This document shows, one piece after another, positions 1 through 5,560 of a stretch of DNA of 7,884 bases. Under the pieces are notes generated by a model that saw only the letters and a program-made list of their open reading frames with translations, had not been told where the DNA came from and made no database searches. Source of the stretch: Candidatus Thorarchaeota archaeon (lineage in GTDB: Archaea; Asgardarchaeota; Thorarchaeia; Thorarchaeales; Thorarchaeaceae); NCBI GenBank assembly GCA_030638785.1, contig DAOWDY010000178.1, forward strand, positions 1 to 7,884. Direction: 5' to 3'. The position numbers were made by a program, and so were the translations under genes. Every line of letters begins with the position of its first letter. Position 1 is the first letter of the stretch.

Positions 1-435
1 TCTATTTGGTCGAGTAACTAACCAGGCCAGAGGTATCTTGAGAGCAGTATAATCATGCATGTATGTTCGATCGGATTCCTTAGGACCAAAGTAGTACTTC
101 ACAGCGCCGGGAAACATATTATCAAAGATTTCCATAAACTGGTCGAAACCTTGTTTGGTACTCAATCCCATCTCTGCTCTTTCCAGTGCGTCGGCAACAA
201 AGACAAGTCCCGCCTCCTTTTTCTTAGCCTGCTTTGCCATAATTGCCATAACTTGTTTAGGGGAGAGATACAATCGCTCACTCGCAACAAAAGGTGCATC
301 ATAGAAGGAGAAGATACCAAGCCTCTTCCAAGGTCTATCTGCCATATCGGTATTGATTAGATGCGAGAACCATTCAAATCCACGCTGATATCTTGGAATA
401 TTCTCTTCATCAAATTCGTCATCAAATCCCGACAT
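1..435 (-). CDS. Unrecognised protein, N-terminal 145 residues (3' end outside window)
   Basis: The frame is open from an ATG at 435-433 to the window edge, giving 145 residues with no stop, so the C-terminus is missing. An AGGTG ribosome site lies 6 bases upstream, which supports this start. The N-terminus is acidic (MSGFDDEFDEEN), followed by an aromatic stretch (GFEWFSHLI, 19-27), a WKRLGIFSFYDAPF segment (36-49), a lysine-rich helix (KQAKKKE, 68-74) and a YYFGPKE segment (114-120). I see no signal peptide and no membrane helix, so a cytoplasmic protein is likely. I do not recognise the family and assign no function. It follows the barrel protein gene by 76 bp, but a TATA-like block and a perfect palindrome in that gap suggest it is transcribed and controlled separately. 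That it is a real gene is well supported by codon structure and the ribosome site; the identity is unknown. Confidence 0.75.
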   Translation of the reverse strand, partial: MSGFDDEFDEENIPRYQRGFEWFSHLINTDMADRPWKRLGIFSFYDAPFVASERLYLSPKQVMAIMAKQAKKKEAGLVFVADALERAEMGLSTKQGFDQFMEIFDNMFPGAVKYYFGPKESDRTYMHDYTALKIPLAWLVTRPNR

Positions 436-441
436 AAACAG

Positions 442-446
442 CACCT
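442..446 (-). promoter_or_regulatory. Shine-Dalgarno site AGGTG for the gene at 435
   Basis: On the minus strand AGGTG is followed by six bases (CTGTTT) and the ATG at 435. The motif pairs with the CACCU of the archaeal 16S rRNA 3' end. The same AGGTG at 6-7 bases recurs before the genes at 4462 and 5512. Confidence 0.7.
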
Positions 447-475
447 ACAGATAGCCCAACAGGCAGGTGTAAGCG

Positions 476-497
476 TATCTCGCCACAGGGCGAGATA
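476..497. repeat. Perfect 9+4+9 inverted repeat, probable operator (or terminator hairpin)
   Basis: The left arm TATCTCGCC (476-484) and right arm GGCGAGATA (489-497) are perfectly complementary around a 4-base centre. The repeat lies between the stop of the barrel protein (512) and the ribosome site of the gene at 435. On the minus strand a TATA-like GTTTATC overlaps one arm, so a dimeric repressor bound here would block the promoter, a usual archaeal arrangement. As an RNA it would form a strong hairpin, but no U-tract follows it on either strand, which argues against an ordinary terminator. Confidence 0.6.
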
Positions 498-506
498 AAC
501 TTATTC
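494..506 (-). promoter_or_regulatory. Possible TATA/BRE promoter for the gene at 435
   Basis: The minus strand reads GAATAAGTTTATC here, a purine-rich BRE-like block running into a TTTATC core. Transcription would start roughly 25 bases downstream, just past the inverted repeat, giving a leader of about 35 bases that contains the AGGTG ribosome site. The match is looser than at the other promoters in the window. Confidence 0.3.
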
Positions 507-511
507 ATCCA

Positions 512-1726
512 TTAGTCCATTCTGAGTGCAATTAATGCAATCACAAGGGCCGCAAGGATGAAGACCGCCACAAATAAGAGCCGCCAATCGATGAGTGCGG
601 CTGCTGGGTTGTTTGGATCTTCCTCATATATCATGTCAATGTAAGTTCCGCTAATATCAAGCATTCTCAATGCTTCAAAGACTAAGCCTGCATTGAAGAG
701 AGTTCCAGCTTCAAGACCTGGGACTGTTCCCCAAGAACCATCAGTTGCTTGACAATCCATTATGAATCTGGCTGCGGAAGTACTATCGATATTGGATAAT
801 CCACCAAGCAGTGTGTAAATCTCCAGCGCGTGATATGTCGATAGAAGATTCGTATCGTTTGTCAGAAGTGATTCTGCAAATCCTCCAACAATGCCTTCAC
901 TGGCATCATCGTCCTGCAAATCTCCAACCCAATTGAGAATGTTCTGTCTTTCTTCTGAGGGAATTAGTGTAAGCTGGCCAAGCACATCAAGTGCCATTAG
1001 TCCAGCTGCAGTTGCAGAAACACTTGCAATGCTTGAAGTAGGGCTGAGCTTGAATGCATCACCCTCTCGGCAACTAAGAATCCACTCGATAGTGGCTGTT
1101 TCATTCCAGAGCCATGTTTCCTTTGCCACACCGCTTTCCTCTAGCAAGTAATCCAATACGTAGAGCGCATGGAATGTGGATACAATGTTGGGTGCCTCAT
1201 TTTCATTGATACCGAACCCTCCATCTACACTCTGAGTCTTATTTAGGTAGAGTAATCCTGACGTTGTGTTGACGACCTCAAGATCATTTATTCCTGGAAT
1301 ATCATCAAATGATGGATTTGTTAAAAGCTCCCATAGTTTCACTGCGTTGTATGAGTTTTCAATGCTCACAGGACCTGCAATGAAGAGTGAAAAACCTCCA
1401 TATCGGTCATAGTCTTCACCGCCACTCCGCCATTGGAGTTTTCTGGTAAAGTTCTTCATTTTAACCAGATCTATGACTGGTGGTCTAAGAGCGAGTTGAT
1501 CCATCTCATTGTATACAGTAGCTGCACCTAAAGTGGGGTACAGACGAGATGCCTCCGCTCCAGGCTCAGTGTATCCGCCCTCTACTGCTGAGTCGTGATT
1601 ATCGGTCATGTATGCAGTCAATGTATCCCATCGGCTGTCCGGGTTGGCCGCCACTGGGATCGAGATAAATGCCACTGCAACTAGTGCCATCGCTATTGCT
1701 AAGGTCGCAATTTGGACTTTCTTCAT
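512..1726 (-). CDS. Membrane-anchored extracellular prenyltransferase/squalene-cyclase-repeat (alpha/alpha-barrel) protein
   Basis: This 404-residue protein has a signal peptide (KK at 2-3, hydrophobic core 6-24, likely cleavage after V25-A26-A27), an ectodomain, and one C-terminal membrane helix (381-400) ending in LRMD. The ectodomain carries about five helical-hairpin repeats typical of prenyltransferase and squalene oxidase folds. Each begins with a glycine/aromatic turn followed by a helix rich in Ala, Leu and Tyr: 109-135 (RYGGFSLF), 167-194 (VDGGFGIN), 222-250, 279-306 (VGGFAESL) and 327-356 (TDGSWGTV). The QxxDGGFG-type turns at 165-172 and 325-333 are the clearest. I see no DxDD cyclase acid motif and no Asp/Cys/His zinc triad of protein prenyltransferases, so it is probably a binding or scaffold barrel outside the cell. 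Several Asn-X-Ser/Thr sequons (92-94, 153-155, 208-210, 290-292) fit a glycosylated surface protein. Its substrate cannot be read from the sequence. Confidence 0.85.
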   Translation of the reverse strand: MKKVQIATLAIAMALVAVAFISIPVAANPDSRWDTLTAYMTDNHDSAVEGGYTEPGAEASRLYPTLGAATVYNEMDQLALRPPVIDLVKMKNFTRKLQWRSGGEDYDRYGGFSLFIAGPVSIENSYNAVKLWELLTNPSFDDIPGINDLEVVNTTSGLLYLNKTQSVDGGFGINENEAPNIVSTFHALYVLDYLLEESGVAKETWLWNETATIEWILSCREGDAFKLSPTSSIASVSATAAGLMALDVLGQLTLIPSEERQNILNWVGDLQDDDASEGIVGGFAESLLTNDTNLLSTYHALEIYTLLGGLSNIDSTSAARFIMDCQATDGSWGTVPGLEAGTLFNAGLVFEALRMLDISGTYIDMIYEEDPNNPAAALIDWRLLFVAVFILAALVIALIALRMD

Positions 1727-1785
1727 TTGAATATCCCGGCCAATTATGATATCGCCTAGAGGTTTCTCTCAGCGCTTGGAGGCAC

Positions 1786-1798
1786 CACTGTGACAGTG
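1786..1798. promoter_or_regulatory. Palindrome CACTGT-G-ACAGTG, candidate operator
   Basis: Six-base perfect arms surround a single central base. The element touches the downstream edge of the TATA-like block at 1798-1806 that would drive the barrel protein gene. A palindrome between TATA box and start site is where many archaeal repressors bind. It is short, so chance is possible. Confidence 0.4.
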
Positions 1799-1814
1799 TT
1801 ATTAACGTTTCCCC
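1798..1814 (-). promoter_or_regulatory. TATA/BRE promoter for the barrel protein gene
   Basis: The minus strand reads GGGGAAAC followed by GTTAATAAC, a BRE-plus-TATA arrangement like those at 3761 and 4499. The predicted start site is near 1774, giving a leader of about 48 bases before the ATG at 1726. Ribosome-site evidence before that ATG is weak (GGGAT). Confidence 0.45.
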
Positions 1815-1839
1815 AAGGAGGAGGATTGTACTGTTGTGT

Positions 1840-2796
1840 TTACCCACCATATCCTCTAGGGTCTGTTCTCTGTAGCTCTCGAACGAAAATATAGGCTGAA
1901 TCCGCTGCTATTGCTCCTTGGCCCACTGCAACTGCGATTTGCTTCATTGATTCAACAACATCTCCAGCGGCGAAGAAACCTGGAATGTTCGTAGTTTGAT
2001 TTGCCTGAACTATGATCTCTTTGTTCTTGTTAGTTTCAATACCGAGATTTATTGCTAGTTTGCTATTTGGCGATGATCCTAGAGCAACGAATGCTCCATC
2101 AACTACGATCGTTTCGGTTTCCCCTGTCTTGAGGTCTTCGACAACAACCTCGCGAAGAAGGTCATCCCCCTTGAACTCCTTTACAGTGTGACTCCACTTA
2201 ATGTCAACTTCAGAACTGAACACCATATCTTGCATGGCCTTCTCAGCACGTAATTCATCTCTCCTATGAATTAGAGTTGTACTGTCTGTGAGTTCAGAAA
2301 GATACACCGCCTCTACTGCTGCTGTGTTTCCTCCACCAATGACGAGTACTTTTTTCTCTCTGAATAATGGACCATCACATGTTGCACAAAATGACACACC
2401 ACGTCCTGTGAATTCGCTCTCACCTGGTACATTGAGATGGCGATGTCCACCGCCCGTTGCAAAGATCAATGCTCGTGATCTATAATCACCCCGGCGAGTT
2501 TCAAGAATGAAGCATCCGTCTTCATTAGTAATCTTCTTGACTTCTGTTATCTCCCTTATTTTCGCTCCAGTCTTCTTGACCTGTTCTTTCATCTTGGAGG
2601 CTAGTTCTATTCCAGTGATGAAGAGGAATCCTGGATAGTTCTCAATCGCTGGACTTGTTGCCTGTGCTCCACCAAGTACAGCTGATTCCAGGAGTAATGT
2701 CTTGAGCCCATAACGAGCTGCATAGATTGCTGCTGTCATTCCTGCCGGGCCACCGCCAACAACGATGACCTCCCAGTTTAGTTCTTCTTCCGTCAT
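1840..2796 (-). CDS. trxB: Thioredoxin-disulfide reductase (FAD, NADPH)
   Basis: This cytoplasmic flavoenzyme passes electrons from NADPH through FAD and an active-site disulfide to thioredoxin-like proteins. At 318 residues it has the length of the low-molecular-weight family. Visible in order: the FAD dinucleotide motif GGGPAG (14-19), the first-domain ATGGG turn (113-117), the redox-active CATC (137-140) followed by DG, the NADPH-binding GGGNTA (154-159), the HRRDELRAEK segment (177-186) whose arginines usually contact the NADPH phosphate, and the C-terminal FAD motif GFFAAGDV (273-280). All key residues are present, so it should be active. The ATG at 2796 has GAGG (2804-2807) 7 bases upstream. 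It starts 57 bp after the P-loop NTPase gene with no TATA block between, so the two are probably cotranscribed. The family includes ferredoxin- and F420-dependent relatives, but the HRR motif favours NADPH. Confidence 0.95.
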   Translation of the reverse strand: MTEEELNWEVIVVGGGPAGMTAAIYAARYGLKTLLLESAVLGGAQATSPAIENYPGFLFITGIELASKMKEQVKKTGAKIREITEVKKITNEDGCFILETRRGDYRSRALIFATGGGHRHLNVPGESEFTGRGVSFCATCDGPLFREKKVLVIGGGNTAAVEAVYLSELTDSTTLIHRRDELRAEKAMQDMVFSSEVDIKWSHTVKEFKGDDLLREVVVEDLKTGETETIVVDGAFVALGSSPNSKLAINLGIETNKNKEIIVQANQTTNIPGFFAAGDVVESMKQIAVAVGQGAIAADSAYIFVRELQRTDPRGYGG

Positions 2797-2853
2797 TTTG
2801 GAGCCTCAAAACTTCAGATTTCGCAACGACAATCTTCTTTTCTATCCGCCTAA

Positions 2854-3726
2854 TCATTCTTTCTCATTCAAACCTAGTTGTTCAATCTGTGAATTGGTGA
2901 GAACAGATTGAGGTCGTAGGTGAACTCCTCCGGTCGGCTTAATCATATCACTAACACGAGAGAATGGGACCTCTCGTATTGGTTGACTTCCATATTTTAC
3001 TAAGAAAGCAGCTTTACGAAATCTTTCTGAATCATATGAATAAACGTGACCTGGTCCGGTGACAATCACGTGATCAACACATTCTAACCCCTTCCATGGC
3101 CACGCAGAGTCATTGAATCCTTCAATAATGAGAATCTCTGATTGCTTCTCAAATTCATCAATTGTTGCATTGAGAGTTTCTTCCAAGTGATCTGTTGCAT
3201 ATTTCTCAATAGTATCCGTGCTATCAAATGGAATCACTTCAGTATCTCGAGAAAGCATCTCTGCTTCTTCCTTGGTGAGCATGATCTTTTTCGAATCGAT
3301 GAGTTTCTTTGCCATAAGAGTGATTGATTTAGTCCCATCTTCTGTCGGTCTTGAATATCTTTGCAACGCAAGTACTGAGTCCCATCCTCCGAGTGCCAAG
3401 GTGGAGGAGAGTGATTCTCCTGGTTGGTCTAGAATCGCTGGAACGAATAGACTATGAATTGGATTAGCAAGCTCGATTGGGAGTTTGCTATGCAAAACAC
3501 TTCGGACTAGGTTTGCATCCCATGATGCTAAAATAGAATCCGCAATACACTGTTGAGTGTGTTCATTTCTATACCAATAGTTATGACCGCTAATGGGTTT
3601 GAGGTACTCCACACTCCGTCCTCGTTCTACAAAGGTCTCTGCGAGCATCTTGGAGAGTATTGTCTTTCCTGAATCGAACGAATTCATCCCAAGTACCAAA
3701 ATCCTCTGCGTCAACGGCTCCACCAT
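2854..3726 (-). CDS. BioD/CbiA-like predicted P-loop NTPase of unknown substrate
   Basis: The 290-residue protein opens with a hydrophobic strand and a deviant Walker A loop, GMNSFDSGKT (13-22). It then has YLKPISG (41-47), matching the lysine-proline element of dethiobiotin synthetase, and a later strand ending in IIEGFND (200-206), the place of the EG motif in that superfamily. DHVIVTGPGH (218-227) would be the next strand. These point to the SIMIBI-class fold of BioD, CbiA and MinD. It is longer than typical BioD (about 225 residues), with an insertion after residue 47 containing HNYWYRNEHTQQ and NPIHSLFVP (88-96). I believe it belongs to an uncharacterised archaeal P-loop ATPase/GTPase family, and no biotin genes are nearby. 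The ATG at 3726 has no ribosome site before it. GGTGG inside codons 2-3 (3720-3724) lies 5 bases before a TTG at 3714, a possible alternative start that keeps every motif. Confidence 0.75.
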   Translation of the reverse strand: MVEPLTQRILVLGMNSFDSGKTILSKMLAETFVERGRSVEYLKPISGHNYWYRNEHTQQCIADSILASWDANLVRSVLHSKLPIELANPIHSLFVPAILDQPGESLSSTLALGGWDSVLALQRYSRPTEDGTKSITLMAKKLIDSKKIMLTKEEAEMLSRDTEVIPFDSTDTIEKYATDHLEETLNATIDEFEKQSEILIIEGFNDSAWPWKGLECVDHVIVTGPGHVYSYDSERFRKAAFLVKYGSQPIREVPFSRVSDMIKPTGGVHLRPQSVLTNSQIEQLGLNEKE

Positions 3727-3760
3727 AATGAATTGACAAGCTGGAATGTTGTGTTACATT

Positions 3761-3776
3761 TGATATTAGTTTCCGG
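3761..3776 (-). promoter_or_regulatory. TATA/BRE promoter for the P-loop NTPase-trxB operon
   Basis: The minus strand reads CCGGAAA followed by CTAATATCA. Its 3' edge is 35 bases before the ATG at 3726, nearly the same spacing as at the next promoter (37). The predicted start site is close to 3738. The 193-bp gap around it (3727-3919) holds nothing else I can support except the 3' end of the preceding transcript. Confidence 0.5.
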
Positions 3777-3919
3777 CTATTAACACATTTCCCTTTTTGA
3801 TAATCTCTTCCAGTTGCAATCAAGTGTCATCGTTTTGGTATATGCATCCTCCCTGGAGCGATATCAATGAAAAACTGTGTGAGGTATAACTACTGCTTCT
3901 TTTCCATGTTAGATCAATG

Positions 3920-4462
3920 TTATACTCGTTTGATAAACGCGACCGCGAAGATAATGATAACAGCAATAGCACCTATCGCAATGATGACCAAAGTAGAATC
4001 CATTCCTGCTGGAGGTGTCGGACTGGTTGTTGATCCATCACTTGTGGTTTCTGTCGTTGTAGTTGTTGTAGTGGTGGTCGTAGTCGTTGTTGTAGTTGAT
4101 GAAGGATCTGATATAGTGATTGATTCCGTGTGTTGCCCTGCAAGATTACAAAATGCTATTACACTAATGGCATCACCATCTACAGCTGGTACGTCAAACG
4201 TGTCCGTTAAACTTGATGTCGATGGTTGAGATGTGTAGTCTCTTGTTATGAAATCCTCAGAATTCTTCTCAACTATAATCTGAATGATATAGTGACTGTT
4301 TGGATCGCTAGTATCATGAGAAACCTCGACTGTCAAGATCTGGGTTCCAAAGTCATATTCAAGATTTATCGCAGCAGGAGTATGTGCGTACACAGTAGCT
4401 GCTTGAAGGAATAAAATCGAGAGGAAGAGTACGCTAAGATATGTCAATCTTCTTTTGTTCAT
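3920..4462 (-). CDS. Membrane-anchored superoxide-reductase-like (desulfoferrodoxin iron domain) surface protein with poly-Thr stalk
   Basis: This 180-residue protein (numbered from the ATG at 4462) has a signal peptide (KRR at 3-5, hydrophobic to 23, A-x-A-like cleavage after VYA at 24-26), an ectodomain of about 95 residues, 15 consecutive threonines (123-137), a Ser/Thr/Pro linker, one membrane helix (158-177) and a KRV tail. From memory of desulfoferrodoxin sequences I align the ectodomain to the iron-binding domain: HTP (H27) with HVP, VSHD (H49) with the AHPM histidine, SHYIIQI (H57) with KHYIQWI, and FCNLAGQH (C105) with YCNIHGHW. Four of five iron ligands are kept; the histidine three residues after the cysteine is alanine (A108), with H111 three residues further on. 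Activity is therefore uncertain, and it may bind another metal or partner outside the cell. AGGTG 6 bases upstream selects this ATG over a GTG at 4471. A T5 run 46 bases past the stop may help end transcription. Confidence 0.8.
   Translation of the reverse strand: MNKRRLTYLSVLFLSILFLQAATVYAHTPAAINLEYDFGTQILTVEVSHDTSDPNSHYIIQIIVEKNSEDFITRDYTSQPSTSSLTDTFDVPAVDGDAISVIAFCNLAGQHTESITISDPSSTTTTTTTTTTTTTTTETTSDGSTTSPTPPAGMDSTLVIIAIGAIAVIIIFAVAFIKRV
4052..4096 (-). repeat. Coding repeat for 15 consecutive threonines
   Basis: The run uses all four threonine codons (ACA 6, ACT 4, ACG 3, ACC 2), so it is maintained as protein sequence and is not a fresh microsatellite expansion. It probably forms an O-glycosylated stalk lifting the ectodomain from the membrane. 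Confidence 0.85.
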
Positions 4463-4468
4463 ACTTGA

Positions 4469-4473
4469 CACCT
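4469..4473 (-). promoter_or_regulatory. Shine-Dalgarno AGGTG that decides the start at 4462
   Basis: AGGTG is followed by TCAAGT and the ATG at 4462. The in-frame GTG at 4471-4469 that would lengthen the protein by three residues is part of this ribosome site, so it is unlikely to be the start codon. Confidence 0.75.
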
Positions 4474-4498
4474 GAATAATTAACTATAGTTATCAACG

Positions 4499-4513
4499 TA
4501 TAATAAGTTTTGG
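4499..4513 (-). promoter_or_regulatory. TATA/BRE promoter for the superoxide-reductase-like gene
   Basis: The minus strand reads CCAAAA (BRE-like) then CTTATTATA, 37 bases before the ATG at 4462. The predicted start site near 4476 gives a leader of about 14 bases that just includes the AGGTG site. It lies in the 144-bp gap after the MDR cluster and marks a new transcription unit. Confidence 0.6.
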
Positions 4514-4606
4514 AAATAACTGTTTGACGACTGATTGTTTCTTATGGTACCTTACCTCTCAAAGTGTAGATGATTAGAAAGGAGTTCGCTTTCATGCGGA
4601 TCTTCG

Positions 4607-5512
4607 TTAGGTATTACTAGAATCCACAATTATCGAAACATTACCTTTTTTGCGACCTGTGTCAACATATCTATGAGCCTCGACAATTTCTTCCAATGGA
4701 TAGGTTCTATCTATGACCGCTTTGATCTTTCCAGCTTCAATAAGCTCCTTGAGGAAAACTAATTCTTCAGCCTTTTCACTTGATGAAGATCTAACATTCA
4801 GATAGATTCCGGATTCCTTTAGAGATCCTTTTCCTTGAGAAGACGAAATCTTGCTAACTGCATCGAAAATAACATCATAGGTCTCACCGAGTTTGGTGAA
4901 ATCTTCTTGCGTGTAATCAACCACCTTATCAGCTCCTAGAGATTTCACCATTTCTAGATTCGTGGTACTGCAAACTCCGGTAACCTCTGCTCCGAATGAT
5001 TTGGCGATCTGAACTGCGTATGTACCTACACTTCCAGAAGCTCCATAGATCAGGACTTTTTGGCCGCTCTGGATGTTTCCCTTTCTCATAAAATTCAGTG
5101 CAGTAAGACCCCCAACAGGAACTGCGGCCGCTTCTTCATAGCTCATATTTGTCGGCTTTATTGCCACCGTTCCATCTTCAGGCAAACATTTGTATTCAGC
5201 ATAAGCACCTGCTCCAAAACCAGAAGACGCGAAAACTTGATCACCTTTCAAAAATAGTTTTACATTTTTACCCACTGCTTCAATCTCCCCAGCAAACTCA
5301 TGCCCAAGTATTCTATTTTTACCGATACCACCCATGAAACGAAATACTATTCTCATTGGTAATGATAGACTTCGAAGCAGCGCGTCCCCAAATGTCACCG
5401 TTGTCGCATGAATTTTTACAAGTATTTCATTAGCCTTGGGAGTGGGCTTTTCTACCTCCTGGAGCTGAAGACCCTCCGGAGGGCCATATTTTTTGACAAC
5501 AATCGCTTTCAT
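4607..5512 (-). CDS. MDR-family NAD(P)H quinone/enone oxidoreductase, third tandem copy, shortened
   Basis: This is a cytoplasmic NAD(P)H-dependent reductase of the zinc-less medium-chain (quinone oxidoreductase) type, 301 residues. The N-terminal GroES-like domain carries the usual GPPEGLQLQEVEKPTP opening (10-25) and ILGHEFAG (68-75). The Rossmann domain has YGASGSVG (156-163), VCSTTN (180-185), LGADKVVDY (192-200) and the C-terminal IDRTYPLEE segment (267-275). The cysteine zinc ligands are absent, so catalysis should not need zinc. VCSTTN at the end of strand 2 lacks an acidic residue, which favours NADPH. Against the copy at 5561-6556 it shares 37 of the first 49 residues but lacks about 22 residues between GIYL (235-238) and FLKELIEAG. 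It ends the likely three-gene transcript, 48 bp after its neighbour, with AGGTG at 5520-5524. The physiological substrate is not known. Confidence 0.85.
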   Translation of the reverse strand: MKAIVVKKYGPPEGLQLQEVEKPTPKANEILVKIHATTVTFGDALLRSLSLPMRIVFRFMGGIGKNRILGHEFAGEIEAVGKNVKLFLKGDQVFASSGFGAGAYAEYKCLPEDGTVAIKPTNMSYEEAAAVPVGGLTALNFMRKGNIQSGQKVLIYGASGSVGTYAVQIAKSFGAEVTGVCSTTNLEMVKSLGADKVVDYTQEDFTKLGETYDVIFDAVSKISSSQGKGSLKESGIYLNVRSSSSEKAEELVFLKELIEAGKIKAVIDRTYPLEEIVEAHRYVDTGRKKGNVSIIVDSSNT

Positions 5513-5519
5513 GATACTC

Positions 5520-5524
5520 CACCT
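5520..5524 (-). promoter_or_regulatory. Shine-Dalgarno AGGTG for the MDR gene at 5512
   Basis: AGGTG followed by GAGTATC (7 bases) precedes the ATG at 5512. No TATA block stands at the expected distance, so this gene probably depends on transcription from upstream. Confidence 0.65.
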
Positions 5525-5560
5525 AGATTACTTGGGATATTGGTTGGATGCTACACTCTG

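Noticed and set aside
55..360. Plus-strand 101-residue open frame
   Set aside because: It is the opposite strand of the partial gene at 1-435, whose minus frame is open to the edge and has a good ribosome site.
476..497. Simple intrinsic terminator for the barrel gene
   Set aside because: The hairpin is strong, but neither strand has a following T-tract, and archaeal termination relies on T-runs more than on hairpins.
512..1726. Functional terpene cyclase or protein prenyltransferase
   Set aside because: Repeats match the fold, but I find no DxDD motif or zinc triad, and the protein is exported and anchored.
1815..1825. Strong plus-strand ribosome-site-like string AAGGAGGAGGA
   Set aside because: Only very short frames follow on the plus strand (about 20 codons from the nearest TTG), and the string coincides with the intergenic region of minus-strand genes.
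3590..3823. Minus-strand 77-residue frame crossing the start of the P-loop gene
   Set aside because: It overlaps the P-loop coding frame and runs over its promoter; it needs a rare start and has low-complexity, unrecognisable sequence.
4052..4096. Microsatellite-like GTTGTA pattern
   Set aside because: The codons are mixed among all four threonine triplets, so this is a protein-level stalk and not a slipped simple repeat.
3867..4229. Plus-strand open frame with a long valine run
   Set aside because: It lies antisense to the superoxide-reductase-like gene; the valine run is the complement of the threonine codons. No ribosome site or promoter supports it.
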